A stretch of DNA of 64,000 bases from Gaetbulibacter_A sp043876815 (GCF_043876815.1 NZ_JBAWKA010000002.1:372001-436000); one strand, 5' to 3'; counted from the stretch's first letter, positions 42,471-51,956 are shown. Notes: generated by a model not told the origin, from the letters alone. Program-made: numbers and translations.

Positions 42471-44450
42471 TTAATAAAGTTCTTTTATTTTTTGAAATTT
42501 CTCCTTCCAAAGTTTTAATGCATCCTTATGTTCTTTAATGTTTGTATGAACCTCTTGAACTAAAGGATTGTCGTCATCAACATTGGTAAAAAACTGTAAG
42601 TTGTTTTCCAGCTGATTAATCTTTCCTTTTAACTCATCAATTTTCTTTCTAATAAAGGTGCGTTCATTATCGAGATTCGCTGAATTATCGGAAGAGGTAA
42701 TAGTATCAAGTTTATTTTCAAATTTGATCATTTCTACCTCGTTCTTTTCCATGTCAAGGTTGCTTAACTTGGCATCAACTGCTTTTTGGAATTTACCTTC
42801 TATATAGCGTTTGTTGTGTGGTACACGACCAAGGTCTTTCCATTTATTAATGAAATCTTTAACTTCCTCTATACCTTTTTCCTTGTCCTTAGAAGGTTTA
42901 AAATCTTTGAGTTCATCTAAAAGCGACTCTTTCTCTTTGAAGGCGTCAAAATATTTCTTTTGGGTTTCATCACGTTTGGTGTGGATTCTGTCAAAATAGT
43001 GGTTACAAGCTGCTTTAAAACGTTTCCAGATCTTGTCACTGTCTTTTCTTGGTACATGACCGATTTTTTTCCAATCGCTTTGGATTTTCTTCATTAGGGG
43101 CGTGGTGGCTGCAAAATCATCACTATCCTTATTATCCTCAGCAATCTTAATAAGCTCCATTTTTTTCTCCAGGTTTTTATACTGCTCTTTTTTTAGACCT
43201 TTGTAAAATGCGTTTTTCTTTCTGTTGAAGTTTCTAACAGCCTCTTTAAATTTTGCCCAGGTACTTTCGTTAACTTTTAAAGGTACTTTACCGGCATTAA
43301 AAAAACGTGTTCTCAAGGCTTCAACAGCTTTAATTTGTTTTTGCCAATCACCGTGCGTCTTAGCGCCTTGTTCAGTAATCGCATCGATATCTGTAATGAT
43401 CTCTAGCTTCTTTTCTAAATTTTTCTCATAGATCTTATCAATTTCCTGATAATAAACCTGCCGCTTATCATTAATTGTTTTTGTGGCAGCCTTAAAGCGT
43501 TCCCATATTTCTTCGCGGTGTTCCTTTCCTACAGGACCTAATTCTTCTTTCCACATTTTGTGAAGTTCCTGAAGCTCTCTGAAAGCACGAAGAACGTTAT
43601 CATCTGCGGCTAACTCTTCGGCGCGTTCAATGATAAGTAATTTTTTCTCAAGATTGTGTTTAAAATCTAAGTCACGCAAGTCTCTATTGAGATGTAAAAA
43701 ATCATAAAAACGCTCTACGTGGTGATGATAACTATTCCATGCATTATTATATTTATCTCTAGGAATAGGCCCGGTATTTCTCCAACGCTCCTGTAATTCT
43801 TTAAAATGTTTGTAAGTGGTATTTATATTTTCCTCAACATTTATCAAACCTTTTAGCTCCTCAATAATTTCCAATTTATCAGCTAGATTTTGCTCTAAAT
43901 TTTTTTGTAGGCTTTTGAAATGATCGTTAAGTTTTTTTCGATATTCACGATATGCCGTTTTGTAACGTTTGTAAATGGGGGAGCTGTAGTAAAAATCTAT
44001 TTCGTTTCCACCGTCACTTAAGAACTCTTCTTTTTTCTCTTCTAAAAGGGATTGGTATTTCGATTTAAATTCGGCATTAAGGCTATTAACATGATTTTTA
44101 ATGGCTTGTACCTTTTCGTTTTTCAACAATCGTTCAAGCTCAATAGTCAATGACTCCAGGGACATCGACTCATAATCTTTAAGCTCAATTTTATGCCTGT
44201 CTTTATTACCCTCGTCTTCCGCATCTTCAGCATTCGAGGCTTCTATTTCATTAATAACCTCATCATTGTCAGTAACAGAATCATCTGAATTTGTGTCTTT
44301 TGCTTTATCTTTAGAAGTCACTGTAGCTTCCTCTGCTTCTGCAGAATCAACTTGAGATACTTCGGTATTGGATGTTTCATTTTGTTCTGAAACCTGTTCT
44401 TCTACCTTGTTTTCTAATTCAGCTTTTTGGTTATTATTTACGTCAGACAT
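42471..44450 (-). CDS. DUF349 repeat protein
   Basis: The 659-aa protein has an acidic, disordered N-terminus (1-85, rich in Glu, Asp, Ser) and then at least five DUF349 repeats of about 70-80 residues. Each repeat shows a Trp/Phe-Lys-x-x-Gly-x-Val/Ile-Pro core followed by a Trp-x-x-Phe helix: ERWRNTGPIPRDK, KMWKEELGPVGKE, TRFFNAGKVPLKV, SDWKKIGHVPRKD and NKWKDLGRVPHNK. The region is highly helical and charged. DUF349 proteins are common in Bacteroidota and actinobacteria and no molecular role is firmly known. A promoter TTTG-N19-TATCTTTA lies upstream and a terminator follows, so it is transcribed alone. Confidence 0.9.
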   Translation of the reverse strand: MSDVNNNQKAELENKVEEQVSEQNETSNTEVSQVDSAEAEEATVTSKDKAKDTNSDDSVTDNDEVINEIEASNAEDAEDEGNKDRHKIELKDYESMSLESLTIELERLLKNEKVQAIKNHVNSLNAEFKSKYQSLLEEKKEEFLSDGGNEIDFYYSSPIYKRYKTAYREYRKKLNDHFKSLQKNLEQNLADKLEIIEELKGLINVEENINTTYKHFKELQERWRNTGPIPRDKYNNAWNSYHHHVERFYDFLHLNRDLRDLDFKHNLEKKLLIIERAEELAADDNVLRAFRELQELHKMWKEELGPVGKEHREEIWERFKAATKTINDKRQVYYQEIDKIYEKNLEKKLEIITDIDAITEQGAKTHGDWQKQIKAVEALRTRFFNAGKVPLKVNESTWAKFKEAVRNFNRKKNAFYKGLKKEQYKNLEKKMELIKIAEDNKDSDDFAATTPLMKKIQSDWKKIGHVPRKDSDKIWKRFKAACNHYFDRIHTKRDETQKKYFDAFKEKESLLDELKDFKPSKDKEKGIEEVKDFINKWKDLGRVPHNKRYIEGKFQKAVDAKLSNLDMEKNEVEMIKFENKLDTITSSDNSANLDNERTFIRKKIDELKGKINQLENNLQFFTNVDDDNPLVQEVHTNIKEHKDALKLWKEKFQKIKELY

Positions 44451-44488
44451 CTTAAAAATGTTTAGGTTCGATTACATACTTGAGATAT

Positions 44489-44519
44489 TAAAGATACTAA
44501 CTAGTCTACTATTTACAAA
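44489..44519 (-). promoter_or_regulatory. DUF349 gene promoter, TTTG-N19-TATCTTTA
   Basis: On the minus strand TTTG at 44519-44516 and TATCTTTA at 44496-44489 are 19 bases apart. One base of the -7 box deviates from TAnnTTTG. Confidence 0.6.
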
Positions 44520-44560
44520 GACCTAGCAGATTTTTAGTTCCTAAATTGAAATATTTTGAA

Positions 44561-45298
44561 CTAGCTGTTCCAAATTTCCCAGGCCTTTTCTGCTTGTAAT
44601 TTAAGCATATTCAGGCCATTTATCGTAGTAGCGCCCTGAGCTTTACCTTGTTTAAGAAATTTAGTTTCTTCAGGATTATAAACTAGGTCGAATAAAATAT
44701 GTTTTGAACCTAAAGCTTCGTAAGGGATTTCAGGGCAATTATCGATATTAGGGAAGGTTCCTAAAGGAGTACAATTAATAATGATTTGATGCTCTTGTAT
44801 GATGGAATCTGTAAGCATGCTATATGTAAACTTCACGTCACTTTTTAGTTTTCTGGATACGTAACTGTAAGCTATTCCCAGTTCTTTTAAACTAAAGGAT
44901 ATGGCCTTACTGGCTCCCCCTGTTCCTAGGATTAATGCATTCTTGTGATGGTGTTTCAAGGCTGGTTTTAAAGAGTTCTTAAACCCATAACAATCCGTAT
45001 TATAGCCGGTAAGCGTCTTGTCTTTAGATATTTTTATGGTATTCACAGCGCCAATTTCTCGAGCTTTTTGGTCCAATTTATCCAAATAAGGAATAACAAC
45101 CTCTTTGTAGGGAATGGTAACATTCATACCGATCAATTCAGGGTTGTTTTTTAGTATGTCAGGAAACATTGTAATGGAATCTATATCGAAATTTTTATAA
45201 CTAAATCCGCTCAGATTTTCCTTTTCAAATTTGCCATTAAAATAGCTTCGTGAGAAGGAGTAGGAAATATGCCGACCTAAAAGTCCTAATTTTTTCAT
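44561..45298 (-). CDS. aroE: shikimate dehydrogenase
   Basis: AroE reduces 3-dehydroshikimate to shikimate with NADPH in aromatic amino acid synthesis. The 245-aa protein has the substrate site HISYSFSRSYF at 10-20, catalytic Lys65 in NVTIPYKE, Asn86 in GAVNT and Asp102 in GYNTDCYG, and the nucleotide loop GTGGASKAI from 125. It is slightly shorter than the E. coli enzyme (272 aa) but complete. It begins 5 bases after the second DUF368 gene, so it is the third gene of that transcript. Confidence 0.94.
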   Translation of the reverse strand: MKKLGLLGRHISYSFSRSYFNGKFEKENLSGFSYKNFDIDSITMFPDILKNNPELIGMNVTIPYKEVVIPYLDKLDQKAREIGAVNTIKISKDKTLTGYNTDCYGFKNSLKPALKHHHKNALILGTGGASKAISFSLKELGIAYSYVSRKLKSDVKFTYSMLTDSIIQEHQIIINCTPLGTFPNIDNCPEIPYEALGSKHILFDLVYNPEETKFLKQGKAQGATTINGLNMLKLQAEKAWEIWNS

Positions 45299-45303
45299 AG
45301 TTA

Positions 45304-46323
45304 TTAGCTTTTAACGCGTCGTGTTCGTTGCCCATACCACTCTAATATAAGCACGATCACAACGCCCAAAATAATAAAGAATATAGCGTAGAGTGTTTCA
45401 ACATTTAATTGAGGCAGGTAGCGTTGATAATTTTCAACAACTTTTTCGCCAGCAGAATCAAAAATATATTGTCCTGACGGATCCAGCTTAAAAATGGTTT
45501 TTTTCCAAGGCCATACAACACCTAAAGATCCAATAATAAACCCAATGATGGCTGAAATAGTAATGTCTTTGTAGTGCTTTAAAATAAAGCTTAAAAGGTG
45601 CGAAAAAGTTACTAAACCTGTCACGGAACCCAGCGTGAACATAGCAAGAACCTGAAGCATTCGCAAGCGTTCATCATTATAAATGAAACTAAAATCACCA
45701 ACAATGATATTTAGGAAGGTATCATAAAGCGCATTAACTGAATCTACTAAAAGGAGTACGTAATTCCCCATTAGAATTAAAATAAATGAGCCGGAAAAGC
45801 CAGGAAGGGTCATGCCCGAAACGCTGATTATACCACAGAAAAAAACGAACCACAAATTATCATTTTGAGTGGCGGGATTTAAAAAACTTATACTCAATCC
45901 GGTTAGAATACCGAGTGCCAGAGTAATGTAGGTTTTATAATTCCAAACCTTAAAGTCCTTGTTGATGTAGTATATAGAACCGATAATCATCCCAAAAAAC
46001 ACACTCCATACATACAGTTCGTAATGTTTTATGAGGTAATCCAATAATTTAGAAACACTAAAATAGCTTATGATCATTCCCGAAAATAACAAGCTCAGAA
46101 AGCGCCCGTTTATATAGTGGTAAAAACTTCGAAAACGCCCATTAATTAATAGTTTAAAAGCCTTTCTATTGATCTTTTTTAAGGAATATATAAACTCTTC
46201 GTAAAAACCAGCAACAAAAGCCACAACACCACCGGAAACACCCGGTACCTTATTTGCGGCACCCATGCCCAGACCTTTGAGGACTAAAAACACTTTATCT
46301 TTTAATGTTCTGGTACTTTCCAT
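45304..46323 (-). CDS. DUF368 family membrane protein, copy 2
   Basis: The 339-aa protein has about nine hydrophobic helices and the two family motifs, LKGLGMGAANKVPGVSGGVVAF near residue 14 (two arms of a re-entrant loop) and MTLPGFSGSFILILMGNYV in the second half. DUF368 proteins were recently shown in other bacteria (PopT) to recycle undecaprenyl phosphate across the inner membrane. It is a diverged copy of the neighbour upstream and carries a longer C-terminal loop. Its ATG overlaps the upstream stop as TAATG, suggesting coupled translation. Confidence 0.85.
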   Translation of the reverse strand: MESTRTLKDKVFLVLKGLGMGAANKVPGVSGGVVAFVAGFYEEFIYSLKKINRKAFKLLINGRFRSFYHYINGRFLSLLFSGMIISYFSVSKLLDYLIKHYELYVWSVFFGMIIGSIYYINKDFKVWNYKTYITLALGILTGLSISFLNPATQNDNLWFVFFCGIISVSGMTLPGFSGSFILILMGNYVLLLVDSVNALYDTFLNIIVGDFSFIYNDERLRMLQVLAMFTLGSVTGLVTFSHLLSFILKHYKDITISAIIGFIIGSLGVVWPWKKTIFKLDPSGQYIFDSAGEKVVENYQRYLPQLNVETLYAIFFIILGVVIVLILEWYGQRTRRVKS

Positions 46324-47243
46324 TATTCTTTTTTCGAGCCTACTTTTTCAAGAATAAAAATAATTAAAAAACCAATAAGCATTAAAACTAAAGCCCAAAC
46401 AAGGTGATTATCTCCTTGAAAACTAAGTGGTGATACGCTTTTTTGTAATAATGGCTCTTTAATTCCTTTAGAATTCAAATTCCATGTCAGGGTTTTTTTC
46501 CAAGGCCAGACCTTGTTTAGAGATCCAAAAATAAACCCGGTTAGAATAGCAAGAGTCAGATTATGATAATGTTTAAAAAGCCATTTTAAAAAATGACTGA
46601 AGCTAAGAAGGCCAATTAAGGCTCCTGAGGCAAAAATAGTAATACGAGTAAAATCGAAATCATGAAGGGCGTCACTCAAGGTTTTATAAGCTCCTAGGAT
46701 TATAAGAATGAATGAACCGGAAATACCCGGTAAAATCATAGCGCAAATAGCCAATGCTCCCGCAAAGAATAAAAAACTGTTGTTATTATTGGCAGCCAGA
46801 ACGGGCAAATTGGAAACATAGTAGGCTATAAGGGCACCCAATATTAGGAATATCACTACAGCCGGGCTCCATCTCGTAATTTGCTTACCAACAAAATAGA
46901 TACTCGCGACTATCAAGCCAAAGAAAAAGGACCAAATTAAAACGGGATGGTTTTCCAACAAATATTTAGCCAATCGCATAAATGATACAAAACTGATCAA
47001 GATCCCGGATATCAAAGCTAGCAGAAAGTTACCGTTCAGGCGTTTCCAGAATGGTCCAAATCCGTCCTGAAAGAAGGTTTTAAATAAGGCTAAATTGACA
47101 TTACTTATCGTGGAGATTAATTCTTCATAAATCCCGGAAATAAAAGCAATTGTACCACCGGATACTCCCGGAACTGCATCTGCAGCACCCATGGCAACAC
47201 CCTTTAAGGAGATTATGACATAATCTTTGACAGATCTTTGCAT
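46323..47243 (-). CDS. DUF368 family membrane protein, copy 1
   Basis: The 306-aa protein shares the DUF368 motifs of the downstream copy: LKGVAMGAADAVPGVSGG near residue 14 and MILPGISGSFILIILGAY later, with VWPWKKT in the third part of both proteins. Aspartate in GAADAVPG is the usual family residue, while copy 2 has Asn there. The likely role, from characterised PopT proteins, is to flip undecaprenyl phosphate back to the cytoplasmic face for peptidoglycan and glycan synthesis. A perfect -7 box lies 25 bases upstream. This copy leads the transcript DUF368-DUF368-aroE. Confidence 0.88.
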   Translation of the reverse strand: MQRSVKDYVIISLKGVAMGAADAVPGVSGGTIAFISGIYEELISTISNVNLALFKTFFQDGFGPFWKRLNGNFLLALISGILISFVSFMRLAKYLLENHPVLIWSFFFGLIVASIYFVGKQITRWSPAVVIFLILGALIAYYVSNLPVLAANNNNSFLFFAGALAICAMILPGISGSFILIILGAYKTLSDALHDFDFTRITIFASGALIGLLSFSHFLKWLFKHYHNLTLAILTGFIFGSLNKVWPWKKTLTWNLNSKGIKEPLLQKSVSPLSFQGDNHLVWALVLMLIGFLIIFILEKVGSKKE

Positions 47244-47268
47244 AGCGACTATTTTTTTAGCAAAAAAT

Positions 47269-47276
47269 CAAAGATA
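47269..47276 (-). promoter_or_regulatory. -7 box TATCTTTG of the DUF368 operon
   Basis: On the minus strand 47276-47269 reads TATCTTTG, between the TPR gene stop (47298) and the ATG at 47243. No clear -33 TTG is seen. Confidence 0.55.
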
Positions 47277-47297
47277 TGTATTTAAAACGAGTCGGGC

Positions 47298-48686
47298 TTA
47301 ATGATTTGTTTTTAGAATGTTTTTTACCAGAATTTTGTTGGCCACTTCAGGAAATAGTTCGTCAATTATAAAGGCAAATTCCTCATTGTATTTCACGCCA
47401 TTTTTGAGATGAAACGCTCCTTTGTCGGTTTCGTTTAAGGAAAAATACAACCCCGCCAATCTGTATTCAATTTCAGCGTTTTCAGGATAAAATTCAATGG
47501 CCTGTTCAAAGTTATAGATCGCAGCCTCTATTTCACCAATTTTGATCAAAATATCACCGCGGGAAAGCCAAGTATTTAATTCATAATTTCCAAGTTCCAA
47601 AGTTCTTTTGTAACCTCGTTCAGACTCCTCATAGAATTTTAAACGAAGATTTATTTGAGCATAAAGCTTCCAATATACCACATTTTCAGAATCGATATTT
47701 ATGGCCTTATTGATGTAATACAGAGCTTTTTGATAGTTACCCTTTTTTTTATAGAACTTGGTAATGGCGATCCAGCCTTTATCTAATAAAGGGTCTTCAT
47801 GAACGGTACGCTCGAAATATTGAATTGCCAGATCATCTTTGTGTAATTTCTCAAAACAATGGCCTATTCTTAACAACGCAAAAGACGTTGGGTCGTCCAG
47901 CTTCAGAGTAATGTTGTAGTTTTCTATCGCTTCATTATACCGCTTTAATTTTTCTAAAATTTTCCCGCGCTCCAAATAGGCTCCAATAAAGGAGTCGTCT
48001 GAGATTATAGCAAAATCAAAAGCTGCCAGGGCTTTTTTGTATTTCTTTAAATGAAAATATTGCTTGCCCAACTGATGCCAGGCAACCTCACAATACGGAT
48101 TTTTATCCAAAAAGATATTCAGATAACTTATAGCATCTTCATTTTGATTTAAAAATTCGAAACAATATACGACGTTGTACAAAGCAGAATAATCCTCAAT
48201 ATCAGTTTCCAGACATTTCATAAAATAGGTTTTGGCCTTTTCATAGTCATCTAAAAACAAATATTCCATTCCTATTAATGAATATAGATCTACGACATCA
48301 TCAGTAAGGTCCAGAGCCTGTATTAAAACCTCAATAGCCTTTTTATGATCGTCTTTTTTAGAAAAAATATTCGCCTTCTGAATAAAAATTTCTTCGTTTG
48401 TGGGATCTAAGCTATACAACTCATTCAATAACGCATCTGCTTCAACAAGCTTATCCTCAAACACATAGACTTCAACTCTGAAAAGTTTCAGATTAATGGA
48501 CGAGGGATGCTGTTCCAGACCAAGTTTGATGGCCTTTTTAGCTAAAGCAATTTTTCCTTCATTAAGGTAGTGATGAATGATGTTTTCGAATTCTTCAGAA
48601 TCGAAGAATAAAACGTTGTTCGTTTTAAGCATCGATTCAAACTTTGTAAGCGATAAATTGTCGTTGTCATTATGACTGAACTCCAT
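47298..48686 (-). CDS. tetratricopeptide repeat protein
   Basis: The 462-aa protein is built from about eleven TPR units from residue ~40 to 440 (for example AKKAIKLGLEQHP, AIEVLIQALDLTDD, ALAAFDFAIISDD, ALYYINKAINIDS and AIYNFEQAIEFYP). It has no signal peptide, so it is likely a cytoplasmic scaffold for protein-protein contact. The partner is unknown. The 150-base upstream gap has a TAAATTTA, one base off the -7 box. The DUF368 operon follows after 54 bases with its own promoter. Confidence 0.85.
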   Translation of the reverse strand: MEFSHNDNDNLSLTKFESMLKTNNVLFFDSEEFENIIHHYLNEGKIALAKKAIKLGLEQHPSSINLKLFRVEVYVFEDKLVEADALLNELYSLDPTNEEIFIQKANIFSKKDDHKKAIEVLIQALDLTDDVVDLYSLIGMEYLFLDDYEKAKTYFMKCLETDIEDYSALYNVVYCFEFLNQNEDAISYLNIFLDKNPYCEVAWHQLGKQYFHLKKYKKALAAFDFAIISDDSFIGAYLERGKILEKLKRYNEAIENYNITLKLDDPTSFALLRIGHCFEKLHKDDLAIQYFERTVHEDPLLDKGWIAITKFYKKKGNYQKALYYINKAINIDSENVVYWKLYAQINLRLKFYEESERGYKRTLELGNYELNTWLSRGDILIKIGEIEAAIYNFEQAIEFYPENAEIEYRLAGLYFSLNETDKGAFHLKNGVKYNEEFAFIIDELFPEVANKILVKNILKTNH

Positions 48687-48836
48687 AAGCAGATAAGTGA
48701 GATTTCAACTAGATTAAATTTAAGACTATCAGGCTAGAATAGCCATTTTGGGTTTAAATGTTTTCAACAAAGTAATGAACAATAGAGCGAAATGTTAATA
48801 TTTTAAACTGATTTTCAGTTAATTAATGGTCTTTTT

Positions 48837-50018
48837 CTATAATTTAATTTCATTTAAAATCCCTAAAATAATTTGACAACCTTTTGTTATTTCATCTTCA
48901 GATATGGTTAATGGTGGCGTAATTCTGACGGCTTTTGGTTCAAAAAGTAGCCAAAAAAGGATCAAACTCTGATTTTGTGCTTCGAGAACCAGGGTATTTG
49001 CAATGTCCTCCGAAGCCATCATTAATGCCAACATGAGTCCTTTACCTCGGATTTCTTTTATTAATGGATGTACCAAATATTTTCTAAAAAGCTCTTCCTT
49101 TATCAGCGCTTGTTCCATCAGGTCACTTTCTGTGATTTCTTTTAAGGTCGCTAAAGCGGAAGCCGCAATAACAGGATGTCCCCCAAATGTGGTGATGTGC
49201 CCTAACTTTGGGTTTTCACTGAGAAGATCCATTAAGCTTTCTGAAGCTGTAAATGCTCCGATAGGCATACCGCCACCCAAACCTTTACCACTAACGATAA
49301 TATCAGGTGTGCAATTATAGTTTTCAAAACCAAAAAGCTTCCCTGTACGACCAATACCAGGTTGTATTTCATCTAAAATAAAAAGGGCTCCAACGGCTTC
49401 GCAGCGGGCTTTTACCTTTTTTAAATAATCATTTTCTGGTACAATAAAACCAGCACCTCCCTGAATGGTTTCTAGAATAACACCAGCTGTTTTCTCTGTG
49501 ATCTCATCGAGATCATTTTCTTTATTAAAGTGAATAAATTTTACATCAGGAATTAATGGTCTGTATGCACGTTTACGTTCTTCAAAACCCATGACACTCA
49601 TGGCGCCCATAGTATTGCCATGATAGGCATGATGGGCCGCGATAACCTCACTTCGTCCGGTAGCCCGCTTTGCTAGTTTAATAGCGCCCTCAATAGCTTC
49701 TGTTCCAGAGTTCGTTAAATAGGTTTTTGAAAGATGGGGTGGTAAATGTTCTGCAAGGAATTTGGTGAGAGCAACAGCAGGTTCCTGAATGTATTCTCCG
49801 TAAACCATAACATGCAGGTAGCGATCTAATTGCGCCTTAATGGCATTGACGACCTTTGGGTGACGATGCCCTAACGGACAGGCCGAGACACCAGCAACAA
49901 AATCCAAATAAGCTTTTTGATTGGTATCAAAAATATATGAACCCTCTGCATGGGAAATTTCCATGGCTAAAGGATGTGTGGTTGTTTGTGCCTGGTATGT
50001 GAAAAAATCTGATTTCAA
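48837..50018 (-). CDS. class III aminotransferase (acetylornithine/4-aminobutyrate-type)
   Basis: The 393-aa PLP enzyme has the class III fold: TNSGTEAIEGAIKLAKRAT at 102-120, the HHAYHGNTMGAM loop, Asp216 in FILDEIQPGIGRTGK for the pyridine nitrogen, and Lys245 in IIVSGKGLGGG for the Schiff base. All catalytic residues are present. The family includes acetylornithine, ornithine and GABA aminotransferases, and I cannot pick the substrate. It is not next to arginine genes. The start is TTG at 50018, since no ATG fits before HPLAMEISHAEG. It lies 17 bases downstream of the OstA-like gene and is probably co-transcribed. Confidence 0.88.
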   Translation of the reverse strand: MKSDFFTYQAQTTTHPLAMEISHAEGSYIFDTNQKAYLDFVAGVSACPLGHRHPKVVNAIKAQLDRYLHVMVYGEYIQEPAVALTKFLAEHLPPHLSKTYLTNSGTEAIEGAIKLAKRATGRSEVIAAHHAYHGNTMGAMSVMGFEERKRAYRPLIPDVKFIHFNKENDLDEITEKTAGVILETIQGGAGFIVPENDYLKKVKARCEAVGALFILDEIQPGIGRTGKLFGFENYNCTPDIIVSGKGLGGGMPIGAFTASESLMDLLSENPKLGHITTFGGHPVIAASALATLKEITESDLMEQALIKEELFRKYLVHPLIKEIRGKGLMLALMMASEDIANTLVLEAQNQSLILFWLLFEPKAVRITPPLTISEDEITKGCQIILGILNEIKL

Positions 50019-50035
50019 AAACTAGTATCTTCTAA

Positions 50036-51844
50036 TTATTTAACAGGTTTTGGCTTTACGGCCTGAGCGTTTTTTTTAAGTGGCGTTTGTGCGCTTTTTA
50101 ATGAATCCGGTAGGTGTCTTGAGGCTTTTTGTTCTTCATCTTCCGGGGTATTACTTTCTTCATCTGCTTTCTGGATCCGCTCTAACAAAGCCTCGTCAAA
50201 AAAGTCTTCCTGAGGAATATAATCATCCAATCCTTTGATTTTAGGTAATTCCAGTGGCGGGTCTTCTTTGAAGAGGTCCGCGACACTTTTTGGACGCTCC
50301 TCATCACGCCAATCGAAACCTTTAAAATATTTTTCCTTTTCAGGAAATTCATATTCCTTATATAAAATAGCATCAATATTGTTGAGTCGGGTATATTTTT
50401 GAATTTCACCATCAGCAAATTCCATTTCAATACTTCCTGATTTTGACTTATCAATTCCAATCAATTCTTGATTTTCATTTCTGGAATAGAAAATAGATTC
50501 GGCATTTTTGTTAATAGTTACTTCCTTTAGGCGGTTGTCTTCATCAAAAAGGCCAACCAGTTTCAAACCTTTTATTTGGTTATAACCATCAGCTGTTAAG
50601 GTGTCTTTTGCGATGATAAAGGCATTGTCGAAAACCAATAGAGAATCGAGTTTTTTAACCTCGCTATTTGAAATGAGGTGAATGGTGTCTCCGGTCATTT
50701 GATTTTCTAAATTCCATAAAATGGGTCGCTTCTTAGTAGAAAAGGCATCCTCTTCGGAAGAAAACCCTTCTAAATTGATCAACTCTGTTAAGCCGGTCCT
50801 TTGATTTGAAATGATGGAATCTGCCTTGGCACTTATATCTGATTTGAAAAGTTTGGCCTTGTAAAATGCGCGAGTTATTCTATTTTCCGGTTTACCGGTA
50901 ACCATGATCTTATCGGCATGAAGATAGATGGAATCTTTTTCCTGAACCGTGATCACCAAAGCACGTTTAGTAATAAATAGAGAATCCTTGACCTTGAAAA
51001 TTTCGGCATAATGTCCTTTCGCTATGGTATTATTTATTGTATCGGTAATCTTAATATTATTGGTTGAAGAAGCAAAACTGCGGTTATTATCAAAAAACAG
51101 ACTATCACCTTCTATGATTTTATTGTTGTAATATATTTTAGAATTTTTCAGGGCATAACCAATCTTTAATTCGGTATCGTAAAAGCCTTTTTCACAATAG
51201 GTTTTACTGTCTTCTGTAGTTATTGTGGAAGGACCAAAAACATAGGCATGACCAGTATCCGAATAAAAATCGAAAAAATCAGACTCTATAGTGGCTTCAT
51301 CATTTACAAGGACCACATCATTTACGAACTGGTATTTTTTGGTTTCCATGTAATAGCGTCCAATTTTACTAGTTATGGTTCCTGAGGAGTCTTTGACCAC
51401 TTTTCCACCACTTTTGTAAAATGATTGCTGCGTCGCGCGATTAAAATACAAGGTGTCGCTTAAAATTTTTGAAGACGGATCGGTTAGAACCACATCACCA
51501 CTGGCAAAGGCCAATTGTGTTTTACCACTGTATTCTATATATTTTGATCTTAAATTTACAGTATCACCTTGTTTCGCCGATACGTTTCCGTAGGCCTCTA
51601 CAAAATTTTCCTCACCATAATAAATGGCTTTATCACACCAAATATCAATGCTTCCTTGCGCAACATGCACTTGTTGCGAAGCGTCACGGGTTAGTATCCG
51701 TGCTCCTGGATATTGGGCCTCATCCACATTTAATCGCCCTGCATATTTTATTTCAATTTTCTTTTGTTCCTGAGACCATGCTATTTGTAAGGCACCAACC
51801 AAAAAAAGGAGATGTAGGAGATATTTGGGTTTTATTGAATTCAA
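50036..51844 (-). CDS. OstA-like (LptA/LptD N-terminal type) LPS-transport protein
   Basis: The protein of about 602 aa starts with a signal peptide (MNSIKPKYLLHLLFLVGALQ, cut near AWSQ). A repeated beta-jellyroll of the OstA/LptA family follows: YGNVSAKQGDTVNLRSKYIEYSG (in parts), LAFASGDVVLTDPSSK, GPSTITTEDSKTYCEKG and similar units. Such proteins form the periplasmic bridge for lipopolysaccharide or part of the assembly machine, and lptB lies elsewhere in the window. The C-terminal 90 residues are charged and disordered (Lys/Pro-rich end). Two TTG starts exist. The one at 51865 overlaps the -7 box at 51863-51870, so the TTG at 51844 is chosen. Confidence 0.85.
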   Translation of the reverse strand: MNSIKPKYLLHLLFLVGALQIAWSQEQKKIEIKYAGRLNVDEAQYPGARILTRDASQQVHVAQGSIDIWCDKAIYYGEENFVEAYGNVSAKQGDTVNLRSKYIEYSGKTQLAFASGDVVLTDPSSKILSDTLYFNRATQQSFYKSGGKVVKDSSGTITSKIGRYYMETKKYQFVNDVVLVNDEATIESDFFDFYSDTGHAYVFGPSTITTEDSKTYCEKGFYDTELKIGYALKNSKIYYNNKIIEGDSLFFDNNRSFASSTNNIKITDTINNTIAKGHYAEIFKVKDSLFITKRALVITVQEKDSIYLHADKIMVTGKPENRITRAFYKAKLFKSDISAKADSIISNQRTGLTELINLEGFSSEEDAFSTKKRPILWNLENQMTGDTIHLISNSEVKKLDSLLVFDNAFIIAKDTLTADGYNQIKGLKLVGLFDEDNRLKEVTINKNAESIFYSRNENQELIGIDKSKSGSIEMEFADGEIQKYTRLNNIDAILYKEYEFPEKEKYFKGFDWRDEERPKSVADLFKEDPPLELPKIKGLDDYIPQEDFFDEALLERIQKADEESNTPEDEEQKASRHLPDSLKSAQTPLKKNAQAVKPKPVK

Positions 51845-51862
51845 AATAAAATGTGTTTGTGG

Positions 51863-51870
51863 CAAAAATA
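51863..51870 (-). promoter_or_regulatory. -7 box TATTTTTG of the OstA-like gene
   Basis: On the minus strand 51870-51863 reads TATTTTTG, a perfect match. It comes after the purA terminator and 18 bases before the TTG at 51844, and it decides between two possible starts. Confidence 0.6.
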
Positions 51871-51900
51871 ACGATTAATCTGTGGTTTGCGTATGAAGTA

Positions 51901-51937
51901 ACAAAAAACGCTCCAAAATTATTTTTTTGGAGCGTTT
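51901..51937 (-). terminator. purA terminator
   Basis: On the minus strand a 13-base stem (51925-51937 with 51906-51918, six-base loop, GGAGCG core) ends in a run of T at 51908-51903. It lies between the purA stop and the OstA-like promoter. Confidence 0.88.
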
Positions 51938-51956
51938 GATAAATATTTATAAAATC

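Noticed and set aside
42400..44460. Plus-strand ORFs of 60-70 codons opposite the DUF349 gene
   Set aside because: They are shadows of the repeat protein on the other strand with no independent support.
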